64,000 nt of DNA, taken from positions 124,001 to 188,000 of the forward strand of contig LSRY02000021.1 in the NCBI GenBank assembly GCA_001643675.2, given 5' to 3'. Under the pieces are notes generated by a model. It saw only the letters and a list, made by a program, of their open reading frames with translations. It did no database searches and had not been told where the DNA came from. Both the position numbers and the translations under genes were made by a program. How positions within the stretch are numbered: the first letter of the stretch is position 1; the number at the start of each line of letters is the position of its first letter. This document shows positions 43,501 through 53,771 of this stretch, piece after piece. The DNA is from Monocercomonoides exilis (taxonomy: Eukaryota > Preaxostyla > Oxymonadida > Polymastigidae).

Positions 43501-45912
43501 TCCCTGCCACCCCGCCGATCCCTTCCTCCACCGCTGCTGCAACCGCCTCCCACCCGCTGCCCCCAATCCCCCGCTCCAGCGCTATCGCCCCGCTCCGCAC
43601 CTCCTCCACCGCTGCCCGCCCTGCCTCCCCAAACACCGCCTCCTGCACCCCCGCCAGCCGCAGCATCTCTTCCTTCTCCCGCTCGCTCTCCTCCGCCGAC
43701 CCGCCCCCTTCCTTGTTCAGCCAGTCCAGCAGCCCAATCGCCTCTCCCTGCGGCAGAAGCCCACTCTCCTCACTATTACTGCCATTGCTGCTATTGCTGC
43801 TGCCATTGCTCCTCCTCCGGTGCCTCTCCAGCTGCTCCTTCACTGCCCGGCACGAGTAGTACTTCTCCACAAACAGCTCCTCATACCACTGCCCTTCCCC
43901 TCCTCCTCCTCCTCCTCCTCCTGCTGTCCACCCGCACCGCAGCCTGTGCAGCACCTCCACCACATCTGCCCGCACACGCGCTGCCGTCTCCACCGCCTCC
44001 GTCACATTCGCCATGTGCTCCTCAAACACACTCATGTCCCGCGCTGCTGCCCCAAAATCTGCTCGCTCGTAGTCTTCCACCGCCTGCGCCACACGCACTT
44101 TGCACTCACCCGCCACAATCACCTTGCTCCCATTCACACCTGTTTCATTCAACATTGCCAAATTTGAAAAAAGAAAGAAAGAATAAAATCAAAAAATGTG
44201 TCAATTTGTTTGTTTCCACCAAATCAGCAGAACACACTCTCCAGCTGCCTCTCCGTCTCCTTCAGCCGCAAAAGCATCCCCGCCACCCGCTTCTCCGCCC
44301 ACCCGCTCATCGTCTCTGCCTCCCGCCGGCTCTCCTCCCGAAGCGCCTCCCGCTCTGCCTCGGCCTCTGCCCGCGTCTTCCCCGCCCGCTCTTCCCTTCC
44401 CCCGTACATCTTCTCCACCAGCCGCCCCACACTCCCTGCCTGTTCGCTCGTCAGCCCCCCCACAATCTCCACCTTCACCGCCAGCGGCTCGTTCTCGTCC
44501 TCTTTCACCTGGCCAAGCACGAAAATGCCCAATAACAAATACCAATCACATTATATTAATATAAAATATAAAATATTAAATAATAAAATAAAAAATAAAT
44601 TAAATGAAAAGTTCAATGCAATCTCTGCTCTTGTCACACCTCCAGCCGGATGTCCTTCAGCTCCTCCAGCAGCGTCTCCGCATCCTCCACAAACCCTCTC
44701 TTCTCAAAGTCGCTCCGAACATGCGCCTCCACAAACCTCACTCTCCCCTCTGTGCTCGCTGTCTCCTCCATCGCCTCCAGCACCTCCCGCACCGTCCACC
44801 CCGTCCTCCCCCTCCACCGCTGCCCTGCCCACCACTCCTTCTCCTCTGCTGCCCGCTCCCCCAGCGTCCAGTACTTGTTCCCTTCTGCAAACGGGTTGTC
44901 CGTCACTCGCTCCGGCTTCTTCAGCACATTCTCCACAACCCCCTCTGCATGCCACACCCCCTCCCCGCCGCTCAGCTCCCCGCCGATCTCCTTCAGCACC
45001 TTCCCCAGCTCCTCAAACACTTCCCAATCACAATCCACAAACAGATCAACCAATGAATGAAGTCAAATAAAAAACTCAAAAAAAAAAATTAAATTAATAA
45101 ATTAATAAATAAAATATTCTTCCTCCTCCAGCTGAATAAACGCACTCACTCGGTGACATGCCCCTTGCCACACCTGGAAGTGCACTTGCGATGTGCTGAG
45201 ATGCCGATGCTGCTGCCTCGGCCGCGCTGTCCAGCCCGCTCCCGATCGCCTTCAGCGTCCAAGGCACCGAAAACAGCCCCACTGCACACATCACCAGCCC
45301 CAGCACCACAAACAGCGACACCACCCCAAACACCACCCCCAGCACCCACCGGCACGCCGCCTGCCCCTTCCTCCTCCCCCAGCAGCAGCACCCGCACGCC
45401 GGCTTCTCTGCCCGCGGATTGCAGCACCCCATGCACGTCCCCACGCCCCACCCCACAAACAGCCCCACCAGACACCCGTACACCGCAAACACCGGAATCA
45501 TCGACACAACCATCGACTGCATCCCCCCGCCATCCAGCCCCACCAAAAACAAAACAGAACAAAAAAACAAAACAAATCAAATGGTTATTCATCGGTTTAA
45601 TGCAAAACAAAAACAAAGGATCTTGCAAACCCGCAAATACGCCTTGTCTGCCTCAGGCTGGTGCGCCAGTCCGTACCTCCCGGGGTGCACCGCCTCAGCC
45701 GCCTCCAGCAGCCCCACCAGGCTCCCCACCAGCCGCTCTGATTTTTCGCTTTTCGCCCCCAGCCGCCTCATGCTCGCTGCTATCGGCCCTGTCATCCCCG
45801 ACACAAACCATGGCTTTGCATAATCTGCATCCCCCCCGCACGCCAGGCCCATCCAAAAAACAGCCCCAATCCAGAGAAGAAGAGAAAGCAAAACACCACA
45901 AACAAACAGCAT
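40559..45912 (-). CDS. Prominin-like pentaspan membrane glycoprotein
   Basis: Exons run from high to low coordinates: 45631-45912, 45174-45516, 44640-45019, 44238-44508 and 40559-44139, giving 1618 aa. Phases agree throughout and the donors are GTTTGC, GTGTGG, GTGTGA and GTGTGT. Layout: signal peptide 1-23 ([20 protein letters not shown]), extracellular part, TM1 ~100-121, a Cys cluster ([17 protein letters not shown], 122-143), TM2 ~151-175, a large loop to ~685, TM3 ~688-712, TM4 ~735-758, a second large loop, TM5 ~1153-1176 and a ~440-residue charged cytoplasmic tail. This order, with the Cys cluster just after TM1 and two big loops, is that of prominin/CD133, whose members sit in plasma-membrane and ciliary protrusions. 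Sequence similarity is otherwise weak and human prominin is only about 865 aa, so the assignment is by topology. Codon use is extremely GC-rich. It is divergent from the TH1 gene. Confidence 0.55.
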
Positions 45913-46267
45913 GCAAAAATGCACTTCAGACACAGCCCTGCACACAACCCAAAAAATACACACCCTCATACGAGGCACACTGCCCAAGCCCCACTCCCCA
46001 CAGCCAGAGAAATACAAGCATTTTTTTCAATCTCAGAAACAGCCAAAGAAAAAGTGAAGGGTGTGTTTTCCAACTTTTTTCCTCGTTCCTTCGCGAAGCA
46101 CGCAGACAGAGGAGCATACAGAAAATATGGAGCAAAAAATAGGGCGGAGGGTTCAAGGCATGAAGGGGGCTGAATAAGGCTGTGTTGGCTTCGCAAACCT
46201 CGAAAAGAGAAAAAAGGGGAAAAGGGAAAAGTGGCTGTGGTGGGCAAGATCTGGGGGCTGGACGAGG
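45913..46267. promoter_or_regulatory. Divergent intergenic region between prominin-like and TH1 genes
   Basis: This 355-base gap separates two divergent start codons and is presumed to be a shared upstream region. The prominin-like frame stays open upstream of the chosen ATG as far as 46017, and another in-frame ATG lies at 45969, so its start could be 19 codons longer. The chosen ATG begins a good signal peptide. No core promoter motif was identified. Confidence 0.4.
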
Positions 46268-47721
46268 ATGAGTGCAGACGCTGAACCTGCGCAAGCAAAC
46301 CCGCTGGAGGGGAGGGGTGCGCCCGAAAAGCAGCTGTTCATGGGGAAGAAGGAGCGGAGGTTTGGCTGATGTTTTTGGCTGTTTCCAGAAGATATTTTTT
46401 CTTTCATTAAAAAACTTTTTTGTTTTCAACTGGAAACGGGTGGTGGGCCATGTTTTGTGGGTGCTTGGGGTATTTGCTTTTTTTGTGGGGGAAGGCGGTC
46501 GTCGAGTGCAAAGGGGCTTTTTGGAGATGGATTGAAGCTGGAGAGCAACGAGGAGGTGATGAAGGTGCTCACAGCTGCAGGTTTGTCGCCAAAAGAAAGG
46601 GACAATGGTGGTGGTGGTGGTAATGATGAATGTGCTTTCTTTATTCTTATTCATTTGAGAGATGTTCTGGCTTTGATTTATTTCCTTTTTTATTTTTTTA
46701 TTTTTTTCACATTTTCCAATAATCGCTTGCCTTGCTCGTTTTTGTGTGTGTCCTCTGTGCGCGCTGGCAGGAGACAGGAAGGTGCTGTTTTCGGACGAGG
46801 TGATGAAGGTGAACAAGCGGCTGAAGACGCAGAAGCGTGTGCTGGCAGTGACCGACCAGGCAGTGTGCAGCATCACGCCTTCGAGTCTGATTGTGAAGCG
46901 GAGGATCCCATTTCAGGTGTTGCGCCACCGGCCTTTCCGCACCTGCTGTGCCTTCACATTTTATGTTTTCTTTGCTTTCTTTGTTTCATTTGTTTTTGTT
47001 TTTGCTTGGCGAACTGTGCGGAAACGAAAGGAGCTTGGGGCAATCAACCTGTCGTGCCTGACCGACAACTTCTTTGCGCTGAGAGTGCCTTCTGAGGTGT
47101 GGGGCATGCAGAGTGAGGGCAATTGACATCTTTTTTTTTCCTGTTTTTGGAGAGGGGTTCGTGAGCAAAGAAGAAAAGGTAGTTTTTGACTTTTCTCATT
47201 CTTTCTCTGTTTTTTGATGGTGGTGGTGCTGCTGGTGGTGGTGGCGGCGGGTGTGCCAGTACGACTATCTGATGGTGTCAGCGCGGAAGACGGAGATTGT
47301 GGTGGTGGTGACAGAAGCATACAAAAAGGCAATTGGCCGCCCGCTGCCTGTGAACTTTGCCAACACGTGTGCTTTGATGGGTGCTTTCTGCTGCTTCTTT
47401 GACTTCATATTTCTTTCTCTTTCTTTCTCTCTTTCTCTCTTTCTCTTTTGTTTTTTGTGGGGCCAGCTTTGAGTATCGGATCGACGAAAAGAAAACGAGG
47501 GAGATTCGCTTTGTGGAAGTTGAAGGTGTGCTGCGAGCAGGAAGAGGAGAAGCAGCAAGAAATGGAAATCAATTTGAAAAAAGAAAATGTTTTTTTTTTT
47601 GATGTTTTTGTTGCTTTTGCATCTGGGCAAGAGTTATGTTTTCGCCTTGTTTTGTTTTCTTGCTGTGCTGGAATTTCGTCTGGCAGGCGGAGTTTCGACA
47701 CAGATATTCACAAAGCAGTGA
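46268..47721 (+). CDS. Stand-alone myosin-I tail homology (TH1) domain protein
   Basis: Seven exons: 46268-46359, 46495-46580, 46771-46916, 47031-47096, 47260-47366, 47467-47525 and 47687-47721 (TGA). They give 196 aa, with all phases consistent. The spliced protein follows a myosin-I TH1 domain from end to end: LFMGKKERRRSSS, GDGLKLESNEEVMKVL, DRKVLFSDEVMKVNKR, AVTDQAVCSITP, KRRIPFQELGAINLSCLTDN, DYLMVSARKTEIVVVVTEAY, LPVNFANTFEYRIDEKKTR. TH1 domains bind acidic phospholipids and PIP2 and attach myosin I to membranes; here there is no motor, IQ motif or SH3 domain. The last exon is the least certain: if splicing leaves exon 6 at the GT of 'cgcttt|gtggaa', a different C-terminus of 80 or more Lys/Arg/Glu-rich residues stays open to about 48037. 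Introns end in TTTTCTTT-like tracts and most donors are GTGTG/GTTTG. Confidence 0.85.
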
Positions 47722-48118
47722 GTGCACAGGAAAAGCCAGTGCGAAAGGGGGTGAAAGAAGCAGAGATTTGAAGGAGGCGTTGGCATTCCACGAGGCAATT
47801 GAAGAGAAAAAGAGGCGGAACAGAAACATTCTGCTGGGCGGAAAGGAACAACAAAACTGGGGCAGCTGGAAAAATCACTTCTTCAAAAAGGCCAGGGTGA
47901 TAATGAATCATTGGAATTTTTTTTTTGTATTTGTTTTCTTCAAGAAAAGGAAAGAATTTTTAGGAGCAAATTTTTTAAAGAAGATTAATTTTTATTATCT
48001 TATGAATTATTCAAATAGATTACAACTAATATTTTGATCATTTTGAAAGTTTTTGAATTTTTTCATGGATGTTTGGGTTTGATCATAGAAAGATCGAATT
48101 GAAGAAAGATTGCTGATA
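47722..48118. other. Intergenic region between TH1 and ubiquitin-like genes
   Basis: The first ~200 bases keep an open plus-strand frame (charged, Lys/Glu/Arg-rich) that may be an alternative 3' end of the TH1 gene. The remainder is AT-rich upstream sequence of the next gene. Confidence 0.4.
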
Positions 48119-50347
48119 ATGAGAGTTACGGTGAGAATTATGCCAACTTCTGAGCGAATTGAAGTCGAATGTGATCCAGAAGATACTATTCATGACTTTG
48201 AACAGAGGATCGAAGCACGCTCTCACATTCCTGTTGAAAGACAAAGATTAATAATGAATGGTCATGTATTACATACCGGAACCCTTGAAGCAAATGGTTT
48301 GCATGAGGGATCTATTGTCCATTGCGTAGAAAGATCTGACAACTCTGGAAGCGCAAGTGCTTCAACGAACTCGTCGGCATCATCAAACCTTCCTTCTCCT
48401 CAGCCTTCTTCGCAGCAACAAACATTTCCTACAGGAGCTGCACATGTTTTTGGATTTCCAATGATTTTTGAAGGTGCTGGAGATCATCCAGAAATGGGAA
48501 TGAACTTTGGACCTTTTAATTTCAGCGGAGCTTTCAATCCACAGAACATGGGACAAATGATGCAAAGCATGGTTGGAAATATAATGAATCAAGTAATGGG
48601 AAACATTACTCCTGATTCATCTCAACAGAACGGTTTTCATACAACAGTAACATCAACACCCATCACCACTACGACAACAACTGTAAACGTTCCGTCAACT
48701 GGATCTAGAGTAGTCACTCAAAGGACAGTCACATCTACGTCTTCCTCTCCGTCTCAGTCAGCTTCGACCGAAACAACAAATCATTCAAGCACCGAAGAAA
48801 GTACTAGTTCAGATGACAAAGAAACAGATGAAAAGAATGAAGAGGAAAATAATGAAAAGGAGGAGACAGAACACGAAAGAGAAATAGAAATTTCAGCTGA
48901 AAGTGAAGATGAGCAAAAAGAAGAAAAAAGCAAAGAAGAAAATATTGATGAAGAGAGCAAAAAGGATGAAGAAAGTTCAGAGGAAAGCAAATCATCACAG
49001 AATCAAGTGAATGAGCAGGCGTCTCATCCTCAAAGTGGTCAACTTCTTGTTCCTCCAAATTTAGAAGCGATTTGTGAACAAGCTTCTGGTGGTTCAGCAT
49101 CATCGTCGTCGTCATCTTCATCATCATCATCATCTGTTCTGTCATTTCCCGCTTCACAAACTGATTCCGCTGTTTCTGCTACTTCATTTCCTGCTTCTGC
49201 TCCCGTGCAGCAAAACGAAGAGGCAGCTCCTTCTTCAATCACGGCTATTCCTGCAATGCCTGTTGAAGCATCGTCAATTCAGCAGCTTCCAACAGCCCAA
49301 TCAAACGCTTTGTCTGAAATGAGTCTTCCTACTGAGCTTGCAGAAAACAACCAAAATGTTCTTCCGCTGTCTCAGCCTCGCTCGCGTCTGCATCGTCATT
49401 CACGTCCACATGCACATTCACATCGGCACACTTGCGATAGTGTCTGCTGCAACTGCCTTGAATCAGTGCTTGCTTCATCGATGTCTTCTCCCTCATCTTT
49501 CGCACAATTTCATCTTTTGCACTCGCTTCTCCAGCCTTCTTTAGCTTCTGTGCCTTCCGCTGTGCAGCAGCCGATGATGGCAGCACAGCAACAAGTATTA
49601 TGTCCGCCAAACATGCAAATGCCATCCATGCAGTCTGCTTTCTCGGCGATAGTTTCACTTGCTCCGCTTGTTCTTTCTCTGATGCTGCATGTTTTATCAA
49701 CTGCGCATTCCAACGCTTTCAACTCTTCACCTCATTATTTTCCATCTTCATTTTCATCCAGATCTGAATGTTGTTGCAGGCATTGCCATCATCATCATCA
49801 TCATACCCCAATTCACCATCACAGGTGCAGTCATCATCGCTGCCACGGAGTCAGCCGCATAGTTCCATGCAACAGCGCCTGCTGCAGCAGCTCCCACCGC
49901 CATTCGCATGGCCATTGCAAGCACCATCACAACAGATGCAGCTGTCACTCTCCTCGATGTCATCGTCATTCTTCATTGGACAATCATCATTCTCAGCGCC
50001 AGTGTGAAGAAGCAAAGATCGATGAAAGCGAAATCTCTTCAACTTCTTCAGACTCAGACTCGGGCTCAGGCTCAGGATCAGATGAAGCACAAATGTCTGT
50101 CTCAGAATCGACATCTTCATCATCTACAACATCTTCTTCAGCTGTGCATCCTTCTCTTTCCTCTGCAGAGACATCAAGCAGCGATTCTCTCTGTGACAGA
50201 AAATCATCGTCACCATCTGTGTCTTGCCTATCTCATCGCACTGAAGCTTCGCATATCAAAAAAAGCGTACGTCACCAAGGGCATCATTCAAAAGTCTCCT
50301 CAAAATCATCATCACACTCTCATTCTCATACAAAGGCAGATAACTAA
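48119..50347 (+). CDS. Ubiquitin-like-domain protein with acidic, Ser-rich and His/Cys-rich regions (BAG6-like N-terminus)
   Basis: This is a single exon of 742 aa, starting at the ATG of MRVTVRIMPTSERIEVEC. The first ~75 residues are a ubiquitin-like fold (VERQRLIMNGHVL, GLHEGSIVHCVERS). The closing VER(S/A) recalls the Ubl of BAG6-type chaperone/quality-control factors. Then come a Met/Phe/Gly-rich segment (NMGQMMQSMVGNIMNQVMG), an acidic Glu/Ser stretch, a poly-Ser run, and from about residue 550 a remarkable His/Cys-rich region (CCCRHCHHHHHH, HHHRCSHHRCHG, CHSPRCHRH). The C-terminus is Ser-rich. There is no UBA or BAG domain that I can see. The Ubl call is firm, family placement weak. The His/Cys block could bind metal; this is inference. 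Confidence 0.7.
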   Translation: MRVTVRIMPTSERIEVECDPEDTIHDFEQRIEARSHIPVERQRLIMNGHVLHTGTLEANGLHEGSIVHCVERSDNSGSASASTNSSASSNLPSPQPSSQQQTFPTGAAHVFGFPMIFEGAGDHPEMGMNFGPFNFSGAFNPQNMGQMMQSMVGNIMNQVMGNITPDSSQQNGFHTTVTSTPITTTTTTVNVPSTGSRVVTQRTVTSTSSSPSQSASTETTNHSSTEESTSSDDKETDEKNEEENNEKEETEHEREIEISAESEDEQKEEKSKEENIDEESKKDEESSEESKSSQNQVNEQASHPQSGQLLVPPNLEAICEQASGGSASSSSSSSSSSSSVLSFPASQTDSAVSATSFPASAPVQQNEEAAPSSITAIPAMPVEASSIQQLPTAQSNALSEMSLPTELAENNQNVLPLSQPRSRLHRHSRPHAHSHRHTCDSVCCNCLESVLASSMSSPSSFAQFHLLHSLLQPSLASVPSAVQQPMMAAQQQVLCPPNMQMPSMQSAFSAIVSLAPLVLSLMLHVLSTAHSNAFNSSPHYFPSSFSSRSECCCRHCHHHHHHTPIHHHRCSHHRCHGVSRIVPCNSACCSSSHRHSHGHCKHHHNRCSCHSPRCHRHSSLDNHHSQRQCEEAKIDESEISSTSSDSDSGSGSGSDEAQMSVSESTSSSSTTSSSAVHPSLSSAETSSSDSLCDRKSSSPSVSCLSHRTEASHIKKSVRHQGHHSKVSSKSSSHSHSHTKADN

Positions 50348-51973
50348 AATCAGTAAAAAAGCAATTTAAATATTTGCGTGACATTTTATATGCAATTTGT
50401 AATATTGCGTGTTGGATTCTATTCTTCAAAAAGTCAGAAACGATGTCACTCAGATGAATGTGTGTTTGCATTTTCGAAGTAAGTATTCAACAATTTGAAT
50501 TTTGTTCTTTATGTATAAATTGAATGTGGAAAAAATTTGATGTTTTTGAAGGGTGCGAAAGTTGCTTTTCTTCTTTGGAATGATGTTTATACGAAGTTTT
50601 ATTAATCAATAAATCAATTAAATTTTTAAAATTTTTGAAATAACTGTCGAATCAGTTAATTACAACTTGGCAGTAATTTTTTATAAGTATTATATTAATT
50701 AATGCAACGGTTAGTTTTAGTTACATGCTCCTGCATTTAATGAAAAATATTTTTTAAGTTGTCTCATTGACAATGATTTTTCAAAAATGATAGATTTTCA
50801 TTCAGTCTAAACGAGCAAATTGCAGAAAATAAAAAATAACCAGAATTGCTTATATCATGGAAAAAATAGGTTGTGTGTGGAAAAGTTGAATTGAATCATT
50901 TTATTAAAATAGAAAAATTCATCAAAAGTCCGATTTTCAAAAATAAAAATTATTTATTTCAAAAAATATACAACACCGCAATAAAAAATTTGTGTATGAA
51001 TAGATGTCATATATGTTAATACACAACTGTGCAAATTTCTGTTAAATAATATTAAATATTTGTTGAGATATTTGAATTTTATATTTTGTCCGGATTAAAA
51101 AAATCACCCTATTTCATCTCTTTGCAATTCTTTTTCATCATTAGTGGATGATGGGAAGCTGTTGATTTTTCCACCTTTATTGTGTCATAATTTCAAATAT
51201 GTTTTCATTACATTTCATCTGGAATCTTCTCCAAATCCAATGAACTGTCTTTTCACTTCTTTAATTTCCTCTTTTTCAGTTTTATCTGTTTGAATTTCAA
51301 TTGAATTTGTTTTTAACTATATTAACTGAAGGAAAAAATAATGTTATATTCTTTAATTTGCATTATGAATCACAGCGCTCATTCCCTTCTCTCCACACTG
51401 CTTTGAAAAGCGAAAGATAAATATTTCTTGTTCGGCTTAATTTAAGAATTCTGAAAATGCGACAAATGTTCAAATATTCATGCGATGCGAGAAAAGAAAT
51501 GTTCGTCCATTGCTTTATCCAGTTTTGTCCATATATGTCCAAATAATTCGAAGTTTTCGAAGAAATAAAAAAGTTTTCTCGTTCTTTGCTAATCTCTTCT
51601 CAACATCTTTTATCAAAGGTTTCACAAATCAATACAAGTTCATTTTCAAAGAAATAAATTTCCCTTTAGATAACTCTTTTATATTATTATTCTAACAAAA
51701 ATATATCTCTGATCATATCGTCCATTATATAAATTATCGAAAGATTAATAATCGTTTTTCTTTGCGCATATTGACAAAAAATGCAATTGACAAAGGGACC
51801 TGTTTGGAGCATTTATATTAAAAAGACTCTATCTTTTTTTGAAATTTACAATTGAATTGTGAATACAATTTTTTGTGTAAATGCAAATAATTTTTTATCT
51901 TATTATTTTTTTTTCTAATATATTCATAGATTTCTTTAACAAATAACATTTCGAGTTTGCATATTAAATACGT
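50348..51973. other. 1.6-kb AT-rich intergenic region
   Basis: This region is strongly AT-rich with short ORFs only. A 71-codon plus-strand ORF at 51480-51695 has no recognisable features. An upstream exon of the gene at 51974 may be hidden in the last few hundred bases. Confidence 0.5.
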
Positions 51974-53323
51974 ATGCTCTGTGAATACGCTTTTTCTTGT
52001 GAAGCATTTATTTCCAAGCTTGATGATTACACCAAAGATGATCAGGAACGGAAAATCCTTGAAATGAGTGAAGTGATCGAAGAGATGAGCTGGGAAGAAT
52101 TAAAAGCTGTACTAACAATTGAAATGCTGGACAGAATAGACGAAATGCTTGAAGAAAAGAAACTTTCTGTGGAAAACGCTGTTTGTTTGATGAAAAAAAT
52201 TGGATATTCCAAAGTTGTGAAAAACTTGTGGAATAATAGCTTTAATGATTCTTTACTGCGCTTCAGATTAGAGAAGTTGATGCTTGATGAAGAGAAGAAA
52301 ATGAGAGAGATGAATGAACAATTTCTTGTTGAAGTTTGCGAATGTTACATTCTGCTTCGCAGCAACTTCATTTCGCAAAAACTGCTCCCTGGATGCACCT
52401 GCAGTCTTCTGAAAGCAGCAATGAACAAAGAAGAAAGCGAAGGAGCGCAAAAAGAAGTGGAGATGGCGCTACTTGCATTGAGTAACATATGTGTGCATCA
52501 AGTGTGATTGAGTTTTCATGATTGTTTTGATCATCAGTTTATTTGCTGCGGCTTGTAACAGCCCATGGCACAAGAGCTATTTATGTACGAGATTTTAGAA
52601 ATCATCGAATATCACCAGGAGCATCACAATCTAACTCGGTTGGGGTATCAGTCTGCTTGGGGGTTTCTTATCAGCAGATTATATACGGAAAGAAGCTTGG
52701 AAACAGTTATTACTTATAAACTGAATTTTGCGAGAGAGGTGGTAAGAGAACTGGAAGAACTTTCAAAACATATCGATTGGAAGAAGAAAGAAGAAGAAAG
52801 AAGAGGAAAAGTAAGGGAGGAAGCGTATATTTTTGTTCGATGGATTTTAACATTGAACAGTTATTTTTGTGGATGTGAAGCGTGGAATGGAGGGCTTGCA
52901 GGGATTGTGAGGAGCATTGTGGGAGCATTTCGAGAAGCGAAGGACAATTACAGAGAAATAAGTGATAGATGCATTTTTCTGTTTGAGAGGATTGCAAACA
53001 TGCAAGCAGTGCAAATTGATGAGCTGCTGAGTGGAGGAGCTGTCGATGTTGTTGTGGAGGAGACAGTCAGTTTGGAAACAATGGATTTGTTGGTTAAGAA
53101 TTATCTATCTTTTTTCAGAGGACTGTGCAGAAGGTTGAAGAATGGGAAGGGAAAACAGGAAGAGGAGGCAACGAGGAAAGAGAATAAAAGAAGAGTTTTC
53201 GAAAAGATGGAGGAAAAAGGATATGATGACTGCATCTTTGGGCTCTTCTTCATCACCGAAAAAAGAATGTTTGGGGAATATTTTTTGATTCAAAATTTGG
53301 AAGATTATTTTATTTTCTGTTGA
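51974..53323 (+). CDS. Oxymonad-type expanded-family helical protein, copy 2
   Basis: Exons are 51974-52501 and 52562-53323 (TGA), giving 429 aa as modelled. The 60-nt intron has donor GTGTGA and acceptor AACAG, in phase 0. Landmarks shared with the gene at 37208 are KKLSVENAVCLMKKIGY, LVEVCECYILL, AQKEVEMALLALSNI, IIEYHQEHHNLTRLGYQSAWGFLI, ELEELSKHIDWKKK and VFEKMEEKGYDD. The intron sits at the same point and phase as intron 2 of the other copy. The 5' end is uncertain: in the sister gene an upstream intron ends just before ELFCELE. Here an AAG acceptor within 'tgtgaag|catttatt' (about 52002) could do the same, with a first exon further upstream that I could not place. Function is unknown. 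Confidence 0.7.
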
Positions 53324-53771
53324 TTTCTGCATGAAATTATTCACTCAAATATTTGGATAAACGAGTTATTCTGCCTTCAAAAGCTCATTTGTTAATATTT
53401 TCTTTTTCTTTTTTCTTTTCTTTGTTGCTACTAATGCTTCAACTTCTTCTGTTGCTGGAACTGTTATTTTCAGGATCTTTTTTTAAAATAAATTGTATAA
53501 GACATAGTTTCAAAAAAATTAGCTTGAATTGTCAAAAACATAAAAATAAGTCACTGATTGAAGGAGAAACGTTGTAAAAAAATTTGTGTAACAAACAAGA
53601 GAAATAATTAAAATTCTTTTCTGCAATTAAAATTTTTGAAAACATAATCCACAAATAAAGACAAAAAATCTATCCAACAATTATTAAAATGAGACCATAA
53701 ATGTATATAAGCAGAAAATCCACAATAACAGCTTAACATCACAGCTGCTTCTTTCAAATAAATATAAATCA
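53324..53771. other. Convergent intergenic region
   Basis: This 448-base AT-rich gap lies between two convergent stops. It holds a T-rich stretch around 53400-53430 and only short ORFs. No element was recognised. Confidence 0.5.

Noticed and set aside
41551-44535. 994-codon plus-strand ORF and other very long Pro/Ser/Leu-rich ORFs opposite the prominin-like gene
   Set aside because: They are antisense shadows caused by high GC content and lack of stops. The minus strand has signal peptide, membrane spans and phase-consistent introns.
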